DNA from: Methylomonas lenta
Lineage (GTDB): Bacteria > Pseudomonadota > Gammaproteobacteria > Methylococcales > Methylomonadaceae
Reading direction: 5' to 3'
DNA length: 64,000 bases
Assembly: GCF_001644015.1 (NCBI RefSeq)
Contig: NZ_LUUI01000111.1
Span: forward strand, 1-64,000
The position numbers and the translations under genes are program-made. Below the pieces are notes generated by a model. That model did not search any database and had not been told where the DNA came from. It was given only the letters and a program-made list of their open reading frames with translations. Below, piece after piece: positions 1-9,054 of this stretch (the first letter of the stretch is position 1; the number at the start of each line of letters is the position of its first letter).

Positions 1-34
1 TCAAAATTAAAGGTAAATTAATAGAGCGTATATT

Positions 35-172
35 TTAAAAATACAGGTTTTTCTTTAACCCATAGCCAGCCTGATACATGTCTTTTGTAATATTATGCGT
101 AGATTTTAATTCAATATATATTAAATAATATTCTTTAATAATATTAATCAAACTACCAACAGTAAACAACAT
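35..172 (-). other. possible 45-residue ORF remnant
   Basis: A short minus-strand reading frame from an ATG at 172 to a TAA at 35-37 encodes 45 residues. It is preceded in frame by a stop and matches nothing I recognise. It lies in a very AT-rich stretch at the edge of a decayed polysaccharide locus, so it may be the tail of a lost gene or chance. Confidence 0.2.
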
Positions 173-247
173 TATTAGTTAGCTTGGAAAACCAGTGAAA
201 TTGTGTATCAAGCGTTTCTCTTTGTCGACGACATATAAAAAAACGGC

Positions 248-503
248 CTACCCCGCGGTTTGATAATAAGAGCCGTAGCGTTTATTCAAATATCCATTGG
301 TTAGCGGCCGTCTTAACAGCTCTTGCAAACAAATTTTATCTGACCCAACCATTACATCAGCTGCATTACGGGTATAAAGCTTGACCAATTGAATTTTTTG
401 AAGGTCTTGGATCAAGATAAGCGCTAGGGCAGCCTAAACGCTCATACAAATCCCAATTAACCTGCGCAACGCGAAAAACATTGTCAACCAATCTACCATA
501 CAT
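248..503 (-). pseudogene. frameshifted C-terminal gene fragment, family not recognised
   Basis: Reading the minus strand from 503, a frame containing VNWDLYERLGCPSAYLDPRP stops soon after a run of six T on the plus strand (394-399). Changing that run by one base joins it to a second frame (KLYTRNAADVMVGSDK ... RYGSYYQTAG) that ends at the TAG at 248-250. The joined text is protein-like and coherent, so this appears to be the end of a broken gene. I do not recognise the family. Its neighbours suggest a surface-polysaccharide enzyme. A homopolymer sequencing error is the alternative to true decay. Confidence 0.45.
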
Positions 504-708
504 AAATTATCTTTTCTGACTATTACAAACTAGACATTTATTTATTCTTTCAAAGTTAATCTCGCCCCATGGTTTTTTCTAAGGCTCATCTAGATTTACA
601 TACTGTTTATCTATCGTTTCAAATGGTTTTATAATTCATAAATATAGGCAACAACGCCACGATAAATAGTTAATAATATTTTACAAGTTAATTTACTCCT
701 AATAATAA

Positions 709-2148
709 CTAAATAATATTTACCAGCTTATTTTTGATTGATTGCGGAGCCTTCCACCAAACCCAAGCCAGGAATAATAAAAAGTAAACTATAATATACC
801 CAACAATAAATAAATTAATGTCACTAATTTGATGGCTAATATACATTCCAACAACCAAAAAAATCAGGGGAATAAATAGCATTCGTAAAAGTACGCTAAA
901 ACTACCTGCCAAACTGGATAGTAGAATAAAATCTATAAGCACACGAAATGTAAATGCTATCGCCGCACCCATAAGACCAAAATTGTTTAATCCAAAATAT
1001 AATAGAATAAAGTAAGGAATCACTTCAAACAAGTGACACTTAGCAACCAAACCTGGTTTACCTCGCGCTTGTAATTGAGCATACGGAACTCTTGCAAAAC
1101 CATTCACCCAAAATCCAAATAATAATACCTGCCCAACTAATGCTGAATCATCTGCAAATTCTTCACCAACCCACCAGATAAGAAATGGCTTAATAAAAAG
1201 AATACACAATGCAATGATGGGCGTCATAACAACAATCAAAATATTCATGGCCTGATTTGCCAGAATATTGTCCTCTGTAGAATTAACTACTGAAAACCTA
1301 GGGAAAAGCACTGAAGTTAATGCGCTAGGAATCAATGCCGTTCGCTCAGCCAACTGAAAAGGCACTGTGTAATAAGTTACCGCTTTTGCCCCTAAAGTAC
1401 TCCCAATAATAATTCGATCAAGAATCACCATCAGAGGACCAACAATTGACGTTACAGTTACCCAACCGCCAAATCGGAGCAACAGCATTGCTTTTGTGTA
1501 ATCGAATAAAACCGGATATCCAAGAACAATATGTCGAGTACATCGCTGAAATAATGCAATGACAGTTAAAAACCTCGCAAAAAGTACCGAAGGCAGTAGG
1601 TATCCGAGATCCACACTTATATAGTTCGCCACTATAAGAGGCATTAATTGAAATATTAACGTCCCTATTGCCGAGACCAAGTTTAACTCAAAAAAGCGTT
1701 CACGGCCTTGAAGTGCCCCTGTTAAGGTTCCAGAAAGAATTGCTATCGGTAGCGCTAGTACTAACCAAGGTATCGCATTATATATTTCGAGACGCAACCC
1801 CTCATCAACTTTAAAAAAGGCATCAAAAAAATAATAAGAAATCGGCCATACAAGCAAACCACCCAGCACTCCCAAAGCTAAATTTAATAAAAAAGCTGTC
1901 CAAAAAATATCAGCTCTTTCTTTATCGCTGGCATCACGACTTGCGGCTATTTTTTGGGCAGTTGCACGCCCCAACCCAAGATCGAATAGTCCAAAATAAC
2001 CTAGTAACAACCAGACAATAGCCAAAATACCGTACCGAGCTTCTCCAATCAGTCCGATATAAAGTGGTATTGTTATTAAAGATGATAATAATGGAACAAA
2101 AGAACCCATTAAATTATAAAAAGTATTAAGTCTTATGCTCATTACCAA
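709..2148 (-). CDS. polysaccharide flippase (Wzx/MATE-like membrane protein)
   Basis: A 479-residue integral membrane protein with about 12-14 hydrophobic segments spread along its length. It opens with a short basic stretch, then a first membrane segment (about residues 9-33) and the pattern YGILAIVWLLLGYFGLFDLG near residues 39-58, both typical of Wzx/RfbX lipid-linked oligosaccharide flippases of the MOP superfamily. Such proteins move undecaprenyl-linked sugar units across the inner membrane before polymerisation or ligation. The start may be the first ATG at 2148 or the ATG three codons later. Downstream neighbours in the same direction are absent, but two glycosyltransferase-like genes lie immediately upstream, which supports a role in surface-glycan assembly. 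The gene is AT-rich compared with the rest of the window, as is common for O-antigen or capsule loci. Confidence 0.85.
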   Translation of the reverse strand: MVMSIRLNTFYNLMGSFVPLLSSLITIPLYIGLIGEARYGILAIVWLLLGYFGLFDLGLGRATAQKIAASRDASDKERADIFWTAFLLNLALGVLGGLLVWPISYYFFDAFFKVDEGLRLEIYNAIPWLVLALPIAILSGTLTGALQGRERFFELNLVSAIGTLIFQLMPLIVANYISVDLGYLLPSVLFARFLTVIALFQRCTRHIVLGYPVLFDYTKAMLLLRFGGWVTVTSIVGPLMVILDRIIIGSTLGAKAVTYYTVPFQLAERTALIPSALTSVLFPRFSVVNSTEDNILANQAMNILIVVMTPIIALCILFIKPFLIWWVGEEFADDSALVGQVLLFGFWVNGFARVPYAQLQARGKPGLVAKCHLFEVIPYFILLYFGLNNFGLMGAAIAFTFRVLIDFILLSSLAGSFSVLLRMLFIPLIFLVVGMYISHQISDINLFIVGYIIVYFLLFLAWVWWKAPQSIKNKLVNII

Positions 2149-2204
2149 CCCACTAAATCAGGAAACATGAATGAATTAATATGGATAAATAACTCGCTTA
2201 ACAA

Positions 2205-3341
2205 CTAAACACCAGCACATTCTAATGATTTAAATAATTTATTCATATCTCCTATCCTCATTAATTCATTAGAATATTTTTTCGAAAAATCCAAGTGATT
2301 CGACAAATAAACACCATCCATAACATTATTAAAAATATCTTCTAGCTCCATTTGTGATTCAGCAGTTAAATCACATCTTCGCATCAATTTATTTAAATAA
2401 CCATTTTCAAGATATTGCACTGGCAAACCCCCATAAAAAGGCACTTCCAATAAAACAGTTGAATATAGTGAAATAACTATTAAATACTTAGACAAGACTT
2501 CACCAAGAAGACCTGCATGAATAGTAAACTTTCTATCGCCAATATAGCTCAATATATCCGGCAGAATATTGTCACTCGGATGCGGGCGCAATGCGATTGC
2601 ATCATAATATTTATAACAGACATCAATTACTATTTTAAATTGTGAAAGTAACTCTTCCCTGGCTATACTAACATCTGCCGGCTGCAAAACCAGTAACGGA
2701 ATCTTGTTTTTTTCTGTTGCTAAATAATTAACCTGTTCTACATAATCCAAACGACCCACACACACTGTATTTAACCCTGGAACACGCTCCTGCAAAATAT
2801 TAGAATAATATTCAGACCATGTAAAATAGCGATCAACAAAAATAGGGAAATAATTTTCAACTACCGCCCCATGCTGGATACAGGAAGTCTTTATGCCATT
2901 TTTTTTTGCAGTAGACACAGCAAGCTTCGTAAAGGGATTTTTCTCGTTAAAAACAATTACATCTTTAATATAATGCGTATTATTTTCTATATATCTAGTT
3001 ATACATTCAAAATTACTCATTGCAGTAACCTGAGAAATATCTGGTATCTTTTTATATTTTTTAGCGAGACATAGAAACCGAAACAACCCAAATAGTACCG
3101 TAGTAAATTGCCACCCTACCATACTATTTTTCAGAGAATTATCTGAACCCTTAAGTCGGGTAATAAAATGAGCAGACACAATACACTTGAAGTCCAATAT
3201 TGAATTGGCTTCTAAAATTAACCTTGAAATAGAAATTGACGCCGGACCATCTACCACTAATAAATAATATGGCTTTGCTGGCTTCTCATCAAAAAATCTA
3301 AGATAGCGAATGAAATTTAATAGTTTGATAATTTTACGCAT
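2205..3341 (-). CDS. putative GT-B-type surface-polysaccharide glycosyltransferase
   Basis: A 378-residue soluble protein. The central part has an IQHGAVVENYFPIFVDRYFTW segment (around residues 155-175), followed by CVGRLDY and, later, ALRPHPSDN and a YSTVLLEVPFYG segment. This order (QHG, then W/S before a name-like segment, then RPHP, then a Ser/Thr-x-x-x-E-x-x-x-x-G motif) resembles GT-B-fold capsule and surface-carbohydrate transferases of the CDP-glycerol/polysialyltransferase type. No signal peptide is evident. It sits between a flippase and another glycosyltransferase on the same strand, with a gap of about 56 bp to the flippase, so the three may be co-transcribed. Donor and acceptor sugars cannot be told from the sequence. 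Base composition is AT-rich like the whole locus. Confidence 0.55.
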   Translation of the reverse strand: MRKIIKLLNFIRYLRFFDEKPAKPYYLLVVDGPASISISRLILEANSILDFKCIVSAHFITRLKGSDNSLKNSMVGWQFTTVLFGLFRFLCLAKKYKKIPDISQVTAMSNFECITRYIENNTHYIKDVIVFNEKNPFTKLAVSTAKKNGIKTSCIQHGAVVENYFPIFVDRYFTWSEYYSNILQERVPGLNTVCVGRLDYVEQVNYLATEKNKIPLLVLQPADVSIAREELLSQFKIVIDVCYKYYDAIALRPHPSDNILPDILSYIGDRKFTIHAGLLGEVLSKYLIVISLYSTVLLEVPFYGGLPVQYLENGYLNKLMRRCDLTAESQMELEDIFNNVMDGVYLSNHLDFSKKYSNELMRIGDMNKLFKSLECAGV

Positions 3342-3376
3342 TTATAACCATTATCTACAAACCATTATTTTGCTTA

Positions 3377-4048
3377 TCACACATGCATTCCATCCAGCAT
3401 ACGCGCATGACACTTATGCCACTCATCAGCCATGCTTGCATTCCAATAATTTTCAAAACAAGGCGTTCCAAGCGTATAGTGAATTAAATTTGCACTATAA
3501 TTATCTTCATACTCAGTAGTTAACCAATTCCATTCTTTTGGCAATTCTCCTATCTCTTCATCATTCAACCAGCTAAATCGATGTAAAAAAGCACCATGTT
3601 GTCGCATCACAAACTCAGGTATTAAAACCCTATGCTTGGGATGTGAACAATTCCATAAAACTAAACTTGACCAATTTTTTCTGGGATAATCCAAATTTTT
3701 ATTGCCCAAATATTTATTATGCTCTTTTGTTTTATAATCATGCTTAACACATAACAAGGCCTTACTTTCATCACGTAGAGCCCATAATTTTGCGATATCC
3801 TCACGACAAATCATATCCCCGTCTGCAAAAATAGCCCAACCCTGATAATCGCATAAAAAAGGTGTCAGAAAACGAGAATATATAAACGTATTGCTTCCAT
3901 CTGTGTGAGTTTCTTTATACGCACTCAGCGAGTTTAATACTAACGGTACAAATGAAACAGGTTGTGTAGACTTTTCCAAAATACTTTGACAGAATGTGTG
4001 GTAAGCAACAGCCTCCCTCTGATCAAAACCAATTAATATACGAATCAT
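3377..4048 (-). CDS. glycosyltransferase with DxD-type motif (GT8-like)
   Basis: A 223-residue protein beginning MIRILIGFDQREAVAYHTF, followed by TFIYSRFLTPFLCDYQGWAIFADGDMI near residues 74-100. The ADGDM element is the metal/nucleotide-sugar binding DxD-type motif of GT-A enzymes, and the arrangement resembles GT8-like transferases. The C-terminal part is rich in Trp/His/Asn and ends near a conserved-looking EWHKCHARML segment. It is the first gene of the minus-strand group of polysaccharide genes, diverging from the broken acetyltransferase at 4178. A soluble or peripheral cytoplasmic enzyme is likely. The sugar transferred is unknown. Confidence 0.7.
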   Translation of the reverse strand: MIRILIGFDQREAVAYHTFCQSILEKSTQPVSFVPLVLNSLSAYKETHTDGSNTFIYSRFLTPFLCDYQGWAIFADGDMICREDIAKLWALRDESKALLCVKHDYKTKEHNKYLGNKNLDYPRKNWSSLVLWNCSHPKHRVLIPEFVMRQHGAFLHRFSWLNDEEIGELPKEWNWLTTEYEDNYSANLIHYTLGTPCFENYWNASMADEWHKCHARMLDGMHV

Positions 4049-4177
4049 GAAAATACCTTTGATTTTTTATTTAAACAATAAGGCCAGTCAAATAATAGCA
4101 ATAATTTTAAAACCACAGTAAAAAATACAAACAGCCCATTAAAATTTAACGCCACTTTCTATCGCTTAAACTGACAT

Positions 4178-4719
4178 ATGAAAATTATTTTTAATATATA
4201 CAAAAAAGCAATTTCTACTTATAAATCTATAAAATACAGAAATAACCAGATAGAATACTTCAGAACACTCAGAGTTACATTTGGTGAAAACTGCCGTCTT
4301 GTCGGTAAAAATGATTTTGGTCGCGAACCTTTTTTAGTCTCAATAGGAAATCATGTCAGCATTACCACAAGCACATTTATAACTCATGATGGAGGTGCTT
4401 GGGTCTTTCGCGAACTAAAACCCACCATCGATATCATCAAACCTATCAATATTGGCAACAATGTATTTATTGGTGCTGATTGTTTGATTCTTCCATGAGT
4501 CACAATTGAGGATAATGTCGTATTGGGTGCTAGAAGTGTAGTTACCAAAGATTTGGCAAAAATGCTGTATATGCAGGTACTCCAGCAAGATTTATTAAAT
4601 CAATTGATGACTATTGGACCGGTATTGAACCATACATTTTAAATACCAAAGGTTTATCAAAAAGCGACAAAGATGCTTTTTTAATAAAGCTCTACAGAAG
4701 CACTGAAGACCAACAATAG
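4178..4719 (+). pseudogene. broken left-handed beta-helix O-acetyltransferase
   Basis: The first 106 codons encode the start of a hexapeptide-repeat acyltransferase (INIGNNVFIGADCLILP near the end). A TGA at 4496-4498 interrupts exactly where the family has Gly (ILP-G-VTI), consistent with a GGA to TGA change. Translation resumes as VTIEDNVVLGARSVVTKDL, then needs one extra A in the run at 4558-4562 to continue as KNAVYAGTPARFIKSIDDYW, ending at the TAG at 4717-4719. The reassembled product would be about 180 residues, a normal size for WbbJ/LbetaH sugar acetyltransferases. With a stop and a frameshift it is unlikely to be functional as read. The frameshift alone could be a homopolymer error, the stop less easily. 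Confidence 0.85.
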
Positions 4720-5149
4720 CTTCTAACACCAGTTCAACCTAATTCTATAGCTAAAAAGTGATAAACTTCAGTGTCCCAGCCAATTAATCGTGTTCATTCC
4801 AAAAACAGCAAAATTATCACAAATGTTAGTTGCTTCACCCATGTAAATTCACCCAGAATTTCACAATCATAATTCAATCGCCGCCTTCACTATTCGTATT
4901 GAAGAAAAAACCAGCTAACCGCGATATTTTCAATCTACAATAAATTTCTCAGCTTTTACTCCGATAAAATCCTCAATGTCAATTACCCGATCAATTTATT
5001 CAGCCTAGCTCAATTCGACTAACAAGGTATTCACTGCCATAAAAGACTAAGATCACATTAATCAAATCATTGGTGGGTCAAATAAGTTATAGCCATGTAA
5101 TATAATAATCGCCACTATGGAATTACCACCAACCCGCACAGCAAGCCAC
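4720..5149. other. 430-base stretch without a supported gene
   Basis: No convincing coding frame, RNA gene or strong hairpin is seen. The sequence is AT-rich and lies between two broken genes, so it is probably decayed coding or intergenic DNA of the polysaccharide locus. Confidence 0.5.
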
Positions 5150-5718
5150 CTAAGCCAAAATCCTTTTATAGATAGTATTCATAAAAAAATTTTGCAATTT
5201 TATTTCTTGATCATCACTAAAACCGCCGGTCTTGCGCCAAACAAGGAACGCGGCCAGATAAGTCATAACAGACATTACGACCAAGAATGGCGACAGCACC
5301 AAAATTAAAACCGATGTCACCAGCAGCATTCGGGCGAATATAGTAGCATAGACCACCAAAATTCTCGCCCCCCCAATGCGATATGCATCCGAGGATATTC
5401 TTTAGCCATACGAGACAAATCCAGCTTTACGACAGTCGATAATACCAAGCCGCCGCAGATGTCGGTCAAAATTGATCCATAGCGATTACCAAACATTTTA
5501 ATGGCAAAATAATCCAAACCGTAAGTACTGGCAAGATCACCACATTTACATGCAAGGATGTCATCACAACCGCTGTGGCTGTCGCCAACCTTTTATGACC
5601 AAATACACGGTAATTTCGGGAAGTTATTTTTGACGGAATCCTTAATATCTTGTAGCTCAATCATGTTTTCATGCATGTCAACAGTTTGCTGAATATAAAC
5701 GTTGTCAGCACTGCTCAT
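5150..5718 (-). pseudogene. broken membrane-protein gene downstream of the DUF900 hydrolase
   Basis: An ATG at 5718 begins one base after the hydrolase stop (TAG at 5720-5722), so the two would be translated as a tight pair. The frame reads 41 codons (MSSADNVYIQQTVDMHENMI ... LPCIWS) to a TAA at 5593-5595, continues in the same frame through LDYFAIKMFGNRYGSILTDI, then loses frame at a run of seven C (5368-5374 on the plus strand). One added base joins it to GARILVVYATIFARMLLVTS, with strongly hydrophobic segments, ending at 5150. The repaired product would be about 190 residues with two or more membrane segments near the C-terminus. I do not recognise a family. A lesion at a homopolymer could be a read error, but the in-frame TAA argues for real inactivation. 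Confidence 0.6.
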
Positions 5719-5719
5719 G

Positions 5720-6865
5720 CTATTTTGTCAGCGTCCAGACATTATCCAAAGTCGCACTTCGCTGCCTTTCTCGCCGGACATCGTTTTGCTCCCAGCCATC
5801 AATGCTGGCACGAATATCAGCAATCACTTTGCCGGACAAATAATAACTGTGCTCGACGATGCCATGCACAATCGGCGTGCAATCGATTTGCTGTACTTTG
5901 TTATGTAACAAAGCAGGATGCGCCGCACCAGTCCCGCCTAATCGCTCCGGGTTGCCTTTACTGTAGTCGGAAATCACCATCGCCGTATCTTCCTTGTTAT
6001 GGTAAATCGATACGTTACGTGCAATCTGGTCGACTTTTTCCAGCCCCTGCCCTGCTTCCAAAGCATTATCATCCACATCAGCGGCGCATAAAAAAACCTG
6101 CTCAAACATACGCGGCAAACTATTCCCCGGGGTAAAATCCGTGACTCTGGCCAACGCACTTTGCAGCATATAATTACCCATGGAATGACAAAGTAAATGA
6201 ATATCCTGACCGCACAAAGTCTTGCCACCTTTTTTGGCACGATCACGTAAATCCGCTAAAAAATCACGCAATTTTAAAAAACCACGCCCCACCGCTGCGC
6301 CAGAGCCATCAGCCTCAGAACGATCCGATTTATAAGATACCCAAGGCAACGCCATGCCATCTGACGGCCAACTAAACAACACCACTTTGACTTGTTGCTT
6401 GGTATCTCGTTGAGGCGATTGTTGCAGCATCAATTGCAGAGCCAAAGCAGAACCCACCGCATCACACCAGCTGACATTGAAACCATGGATATAAATAAGT
6501 ATATCGCTATGGTTTTCCATATCTTTCATGATATCGGCAAACATGGCTTTTGACCCCAACTTGACTTCATCTTGCGCCTGTTGAGAAATATCGGATTTCA
6601 GAGATTCTTCATAAGCGTTGATTTTGGCTTTTTTGGCACAACCTGCCAAATAACCGGCCAGTTTTTCACCATCGCCCACCCCGCAATCTTTTAAAGGTGT
6701 GTTCAAATATTTATTGACGGTCTTATCATCCGCATTCAGCGTAACCACACCAAAACGCAGGTTCTCCATGCCATCATCACTAAATTTCTTTCCATAGCCA
6801 TCCGGCTGCCAACGCGAGCCTTGGTGTTTCCGATTGGTTGCGTAATAGAGTTTATAGTCAGACAT
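5720..6865 (-). CDS. alpha/beta hydrolase, DUF900 (esterase/lipase-like) family
   Basis: A 381-residue protein starting MSDYKLYYATNRKHQGSRW, typical of the DUF900 branch of alpha/beta hydrolases. The oxyanion-side strand DILIYIHGFNVSW is at residues 121-133, VVLFSWPSDG at 161-170, and the nucleophile elbow CHSMGN at 226-231 with Ser228 (Cys takes the place of the first Gly of GxSxG). Later acidic residues (CAADVDD) and a His near HGIVEHSYY could complete the triad. No signal peptide is obvious, so it is probably cytoplasmic. The following gene is broken and starts one base after this stop, suggesting a former two-gene operon of hydrolase plus membrane protein. Substrate unknown. RBS AGGAGG-like sequence (rc of cctcct) lies just upstream of the ATG. 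Confidence 0.85.
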   Translation of the reverse strand: MSDYKLYYATNRKHQGSRWQPDGYGKKFSDDGMENLRFGVVTLNADDKTVNKYLNTPLKDCGVGDGEKLAGYLAGCAKKAKINAYEESLKSDISQQAQDEVKLGSKAMFADIMKDMENHSDILIYIHGFNVSWCDAVGSALALQLMLQQSPQRDTKQQVKVVLFSWPSDGMALPWVSYKSDRSEADGSGAAVGRGFLKLRDFLADLRDRAKKGGKTLCGQDIHLLCHSMGNYMLQSALARVTDFTPGNSLPRMFEQVFLCAADVDDNALEAGQGLEKVDQIARNVSIYHNKEDTAMVISDYSKGNPERLGGTGAAHPALLHNKVQQIDCTPIVHGIVEHSYYLSGKVIADIRASIDGWEQNDVRRERQRSATLDNVWTLTK

Positions 6866-7035
6866 AAAACCTCCTTTGCATGTTAATGCCTAATAGTACC
6901 AAGCCTGGAATCAAATCCAGTTCATTAAATTTTTAGTCCATCATTGATAATGTACAGCCCTACTCTGGCTGAATACAGGTAAAATCATCGGCCTTTCATC
7001 TTCAACAAGCGGACTTATCGGATAGCCCAACCCTA

Positions 7036-8205
7036 ATGGAACCTAATATAAAACTGCTACCCTATTTTCAACCTATCGTTTGCGTTGCCAACGGCAAAAT
7101 TATCGGTTATGAAATGCTGGCCCGACAATTAACTTCGCAAAACAAAATTATTTCTGCCGGCCCGCTGTTTTCCTCTCCTGAAATAAATACCACGCATCGC
7201 TTAGAACTTGATCGACAAGTGCGCTGGCAAGCGCTGCAAAAATTTACGGAACTGGATAGCCAAACCTACTTAACTATTAACATCTCTGCAACCTGGATAG
7301 ACAACATTAAGCATCTTAATGACTTGCCTACTTTAAAAATGCTGGATGAGCTAAATATAGACCGTCAGCGCATCATTATCGAAATCACTGAAGATAACGC
7401 TAATGTAAGCAAGCTTAAGGAAATTGTTAAACGCTATCGCAAGCAAGGCTTACGTGTGGCACTGGATGATTTTGGCGCTGGTTCATCTCAATTGCAACGC
7501 GTAATTGCGATTCAGCCGGACATAATTAAAATTGACATGCGCCTGTTCAAACAAGCCACTAAAGGTGGTATTGCCAGCGAAATTGTTGATTTGATGACCC
7601 GACTGGGTCAGCGTACCGGTTGTCAAATTATTTGCGAAGGGGTGGAAAGCGATGAAGAATTTTTGTTTGGTTTGAGTTGCGGCGCTCAATTCATGCAGGG
7701 CTACTTATTCTCAGCCGCACACCCAGATTTTAAACCCGCCAATCTTTATGAACAGCACATTACTTCGTTGCGCAATAAGTTCCTCAAAAACACCCTGGCA
7801 AAAATTCACCATAAAGTTAACAGCATTAACACCACCAAAGCGTTAATTTATCGCCTTGCCCAAGCGTTACAGGGCGATTTTAATTTAAACGAATTGGCTA
7901 GCTGGAATTTTACTCAAAGTGGTGTGATTCGCTTTTATCTGTGCGACAACCAAGGCTATCAACTGTCGGCTGATTTTAATTTTGCCGATGACAAATGGTT
8001 TACCGACCCACGCAAAATTGGATTCAACTGGTCTTGGCGACCCTATTTTTTTCAACTCTTGGCGCAAGAAGCAAGTGGCGACCATAACCGCATAGTAACC
8101 TCTGAGCGATACCGCGATTTCGGCAGCGACTTACAGTGCAAAACCTTATCATTGCGCTTGGATGCTGATCGCATATTATTAGTTGATATTTTTGCCACAG
8201 AGTAA
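7036..8205 (+). CDS. EAL-domain c-di-GMP phosphodiesterase with C-terminal sensor-like domain
   Basis: A 389-residue protein. Residues 1-245 form an EAL domain: the signature reads EML at 26-28 (YEMLAR), followed by NISATW, IIIEITEDN, ALDDFGAGSSQLQ, PDIIKID, ICEGVES and MQGYLF. The metal- and substrate-binding acidic residues, the Lys and the final Gln of active EAL enzymes all appear present, so hydrolysis of c-di-GMP to pGpG is plausible. The remaining ~140 residues (FNWSWRPYFFQLLAQEA, then RYRDFGSDLQCKTLSLRLD) look like the PAS/Cache-like YkuI_C-type domain that follows some EAL domains and binds small ligands. No membrane segment is seen. It is monocistronic: preceded by 170 bases without a gene and followed by the tRNA-Phe promoter. 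Confidence 0.9.
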   Translation: MEPNIKLLPYFQPIVCVANGKIIGYEMLARQLTSQNKIISAGPLFSSPEINTTHRLELDRQVRWQALQKFTELDSQTYLTINISATWIDNIKHLNDLPTLKMLDELNIDRQRIIIEITEDNANVSKLKEIVKRYRKQGLRVALDDFGAGSSQLQRVIAIQPDIIKIDMRLFKQATKGGIASEIVDLMTRLGQRTGCQIICEGVESDEEFLFGLSCGAQFMQGYLFSAAHPDFKPANLYEQHITSLRNKFLKNTLAKIHHKVNSINTTKALIYRLAQALQGDFNLNELASWNFTQSGVIRFYLCDNQGYQLSADFNFADDKWFTDPRKIGFNWSWRPYFFQLLAQEASGDHNRIVTSERYRDFGSDLQCKTLSLRLDADRILLVDIFATE

Positions 8206-8265
8206 ATTTATACGGCCAAAATGGTTGCCTCAAATGCTTGGCAAAGCCTTAAAATCGGACAGTCT

Positions 8266-8287
8266 AATTTTTCTCGGTAGAAAAATT
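8266..8287. terminator. perfect 9-bp inverted repeat downstream of the EAL gene
   Basis: AATTTTTCT and AGAAAAATT are exact reverse complements separated by CGGT. The A/T arms could end transcription of the upstream EAL gene or act as an operator, since the right arm touches the -35 box of the tRNA promoter. Confidence 0.35.
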
Positions 8288-8314
8288 GCTTAAAACAGTT
8301 TATTTCGGTAGAAT
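8286..8314 (+). promoter_or_regulatory. sigma70-type promoter of tRNA-Phe
   Basis: TTGCTT (8286-8291) and TAGAAT (8309-8314) are separated by exactly 17 bases. The predicted start near 8321 gives a leader of roughly 37 bases before the mature tRNA. Confidence 0.6.
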
Positions 8315-8357
8315 GGTCGAGTTGTTGGTGACTAGCTTCCAACAAAAAGCAATAAAT

Positions 8358-8433
<76 letters not shown>

Positions 8434-8452
8434 CGCTTACCTGGTTTTTCAA

Positions 8453-8481
8453 AGAGCCCCTTATTGGGGTTTTTTGTTTTT
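8453..8481 (+). terminator. rho-independent terminator after tRNA-Phe
   Basis: CCCC (8457-8460), loop TTATT, GGGG (8466-8469) followed by TTTTTTGTTTTT. The flanking AG/TT extends the stem by weaker pairs. Confidence 0.7.
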
Positions 8482-8521
8482 AAGGCATTAATTAATGCCA
8501 CGGGTTAACAACTGTTTATGG

Positions 8522-8545
8522 AAGAGCCTGAGGCTCTTTTTTTTT
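8522..8545 (+). terminator. terminator/attenuator hairpin in the rimP leader
   Basis: AAGAGCC, loop TGA, GGCTCTT, then a run of nine T (8537-8545). It ends only 24 bases before the rimP start. Either transcription of the operon must begin upstream and read through it (attenuation), or a promoter lies in the short gap between it and rimP. Confidence 0.75.
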
Positions 8546-8568
8546 GGGTTTTAAAAGGCGAAACAACA

Positions 8569-9054
8569 ATGAAACAGGCTCCAGACCATTTGGTGGAACT
8601 GATTGAACCAATTGTCGAAGGTCTTGGTTACGAGTGCGTGGGGATAGAATACAACCCTCACCCGCAGCACGGCATGCTGCGCATTTACATCGACAGCGAA
8701 AACGGCATTTTAGTGGAGGACTGCACTAAAGTCAGCCACCAACTCAGCGGCATGCTGGATGTGGAAGATCCTATTCAAGGCGAGTATCAACTCGAAATAT
8801 CATCGCCTGGCGCCGATCGGCCATTTTTCAAACTCAGCCAGTTTGAACGGTTTACTGGCAGCGCAGTCATGATCAATCTGTTTAAACCGGTTGATAAACG
8901 CAGAAAAATAATTGGTCTGATTCAGGCCGTTGAAGGTGACGAAGTCGTATTGCTGGAAGGCGAACAGACAATCAACGTTCCATTTCAAGCAATGAGCAAG
9001 GCACGTTTAGTGCCGGAATATTTACTCAAAAAAGGAGGACGCAGTGGCAAATAA
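8569..9054 (+). CDS. rimP: ribosome maturation factor RimP
   Basis: A 161-residue protein needed for 30S subunit maturation. It starts MKQAPDHLVELIEPIVEGLG and contains the family hallmark LEISSPGADRPFFKLSQFERF (around residues 77-97) and the C-terminal SH3-like half with GEQTINVPFQAMSKARLVPE. The frame is open upstream to 8518, but the upstream codons overlap the terminator hairpin and the family starts at this Met, so the ATG at 8569 is chosen. It is the first gene of the operon rimP-nusA-infB-rbfA-truB and its end overlaps nusA by 11 bases, implying translational coupling. Confidence 0.95.
   Translation: MKQAPDHLVELIEPIVEGLGYECVGIEYNPHPQHGMLRIYIDSENGILVEDCTKVSHQLSGMLDVEDPIQGEYQLEISSPGADRPFFKLSQFERFTGSAVMINLFKPVDKRRKIIGLIQAVEGDEVVLLEGEQTINVPFQAMSKARLVPEYLLKKGGRSGK

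Noticed and set aside
4496..4498. TGA in the acetyltransferase as a selenocysteine or other recoding site
   Set aside because: The position is a structural Gly in the hexapeptide fold, no SECIS-like hairpin follows, and a frameshift lies a short distance downstream. Decay or error is simpler.
5671..6135. A 154-codon plus-strand frame
   Set aside because: It is antisense to the DUF900 hydrolase gene, whose protein has clear family motifs. The His/Cys/Pro-rich product is typical of a shadow frame.
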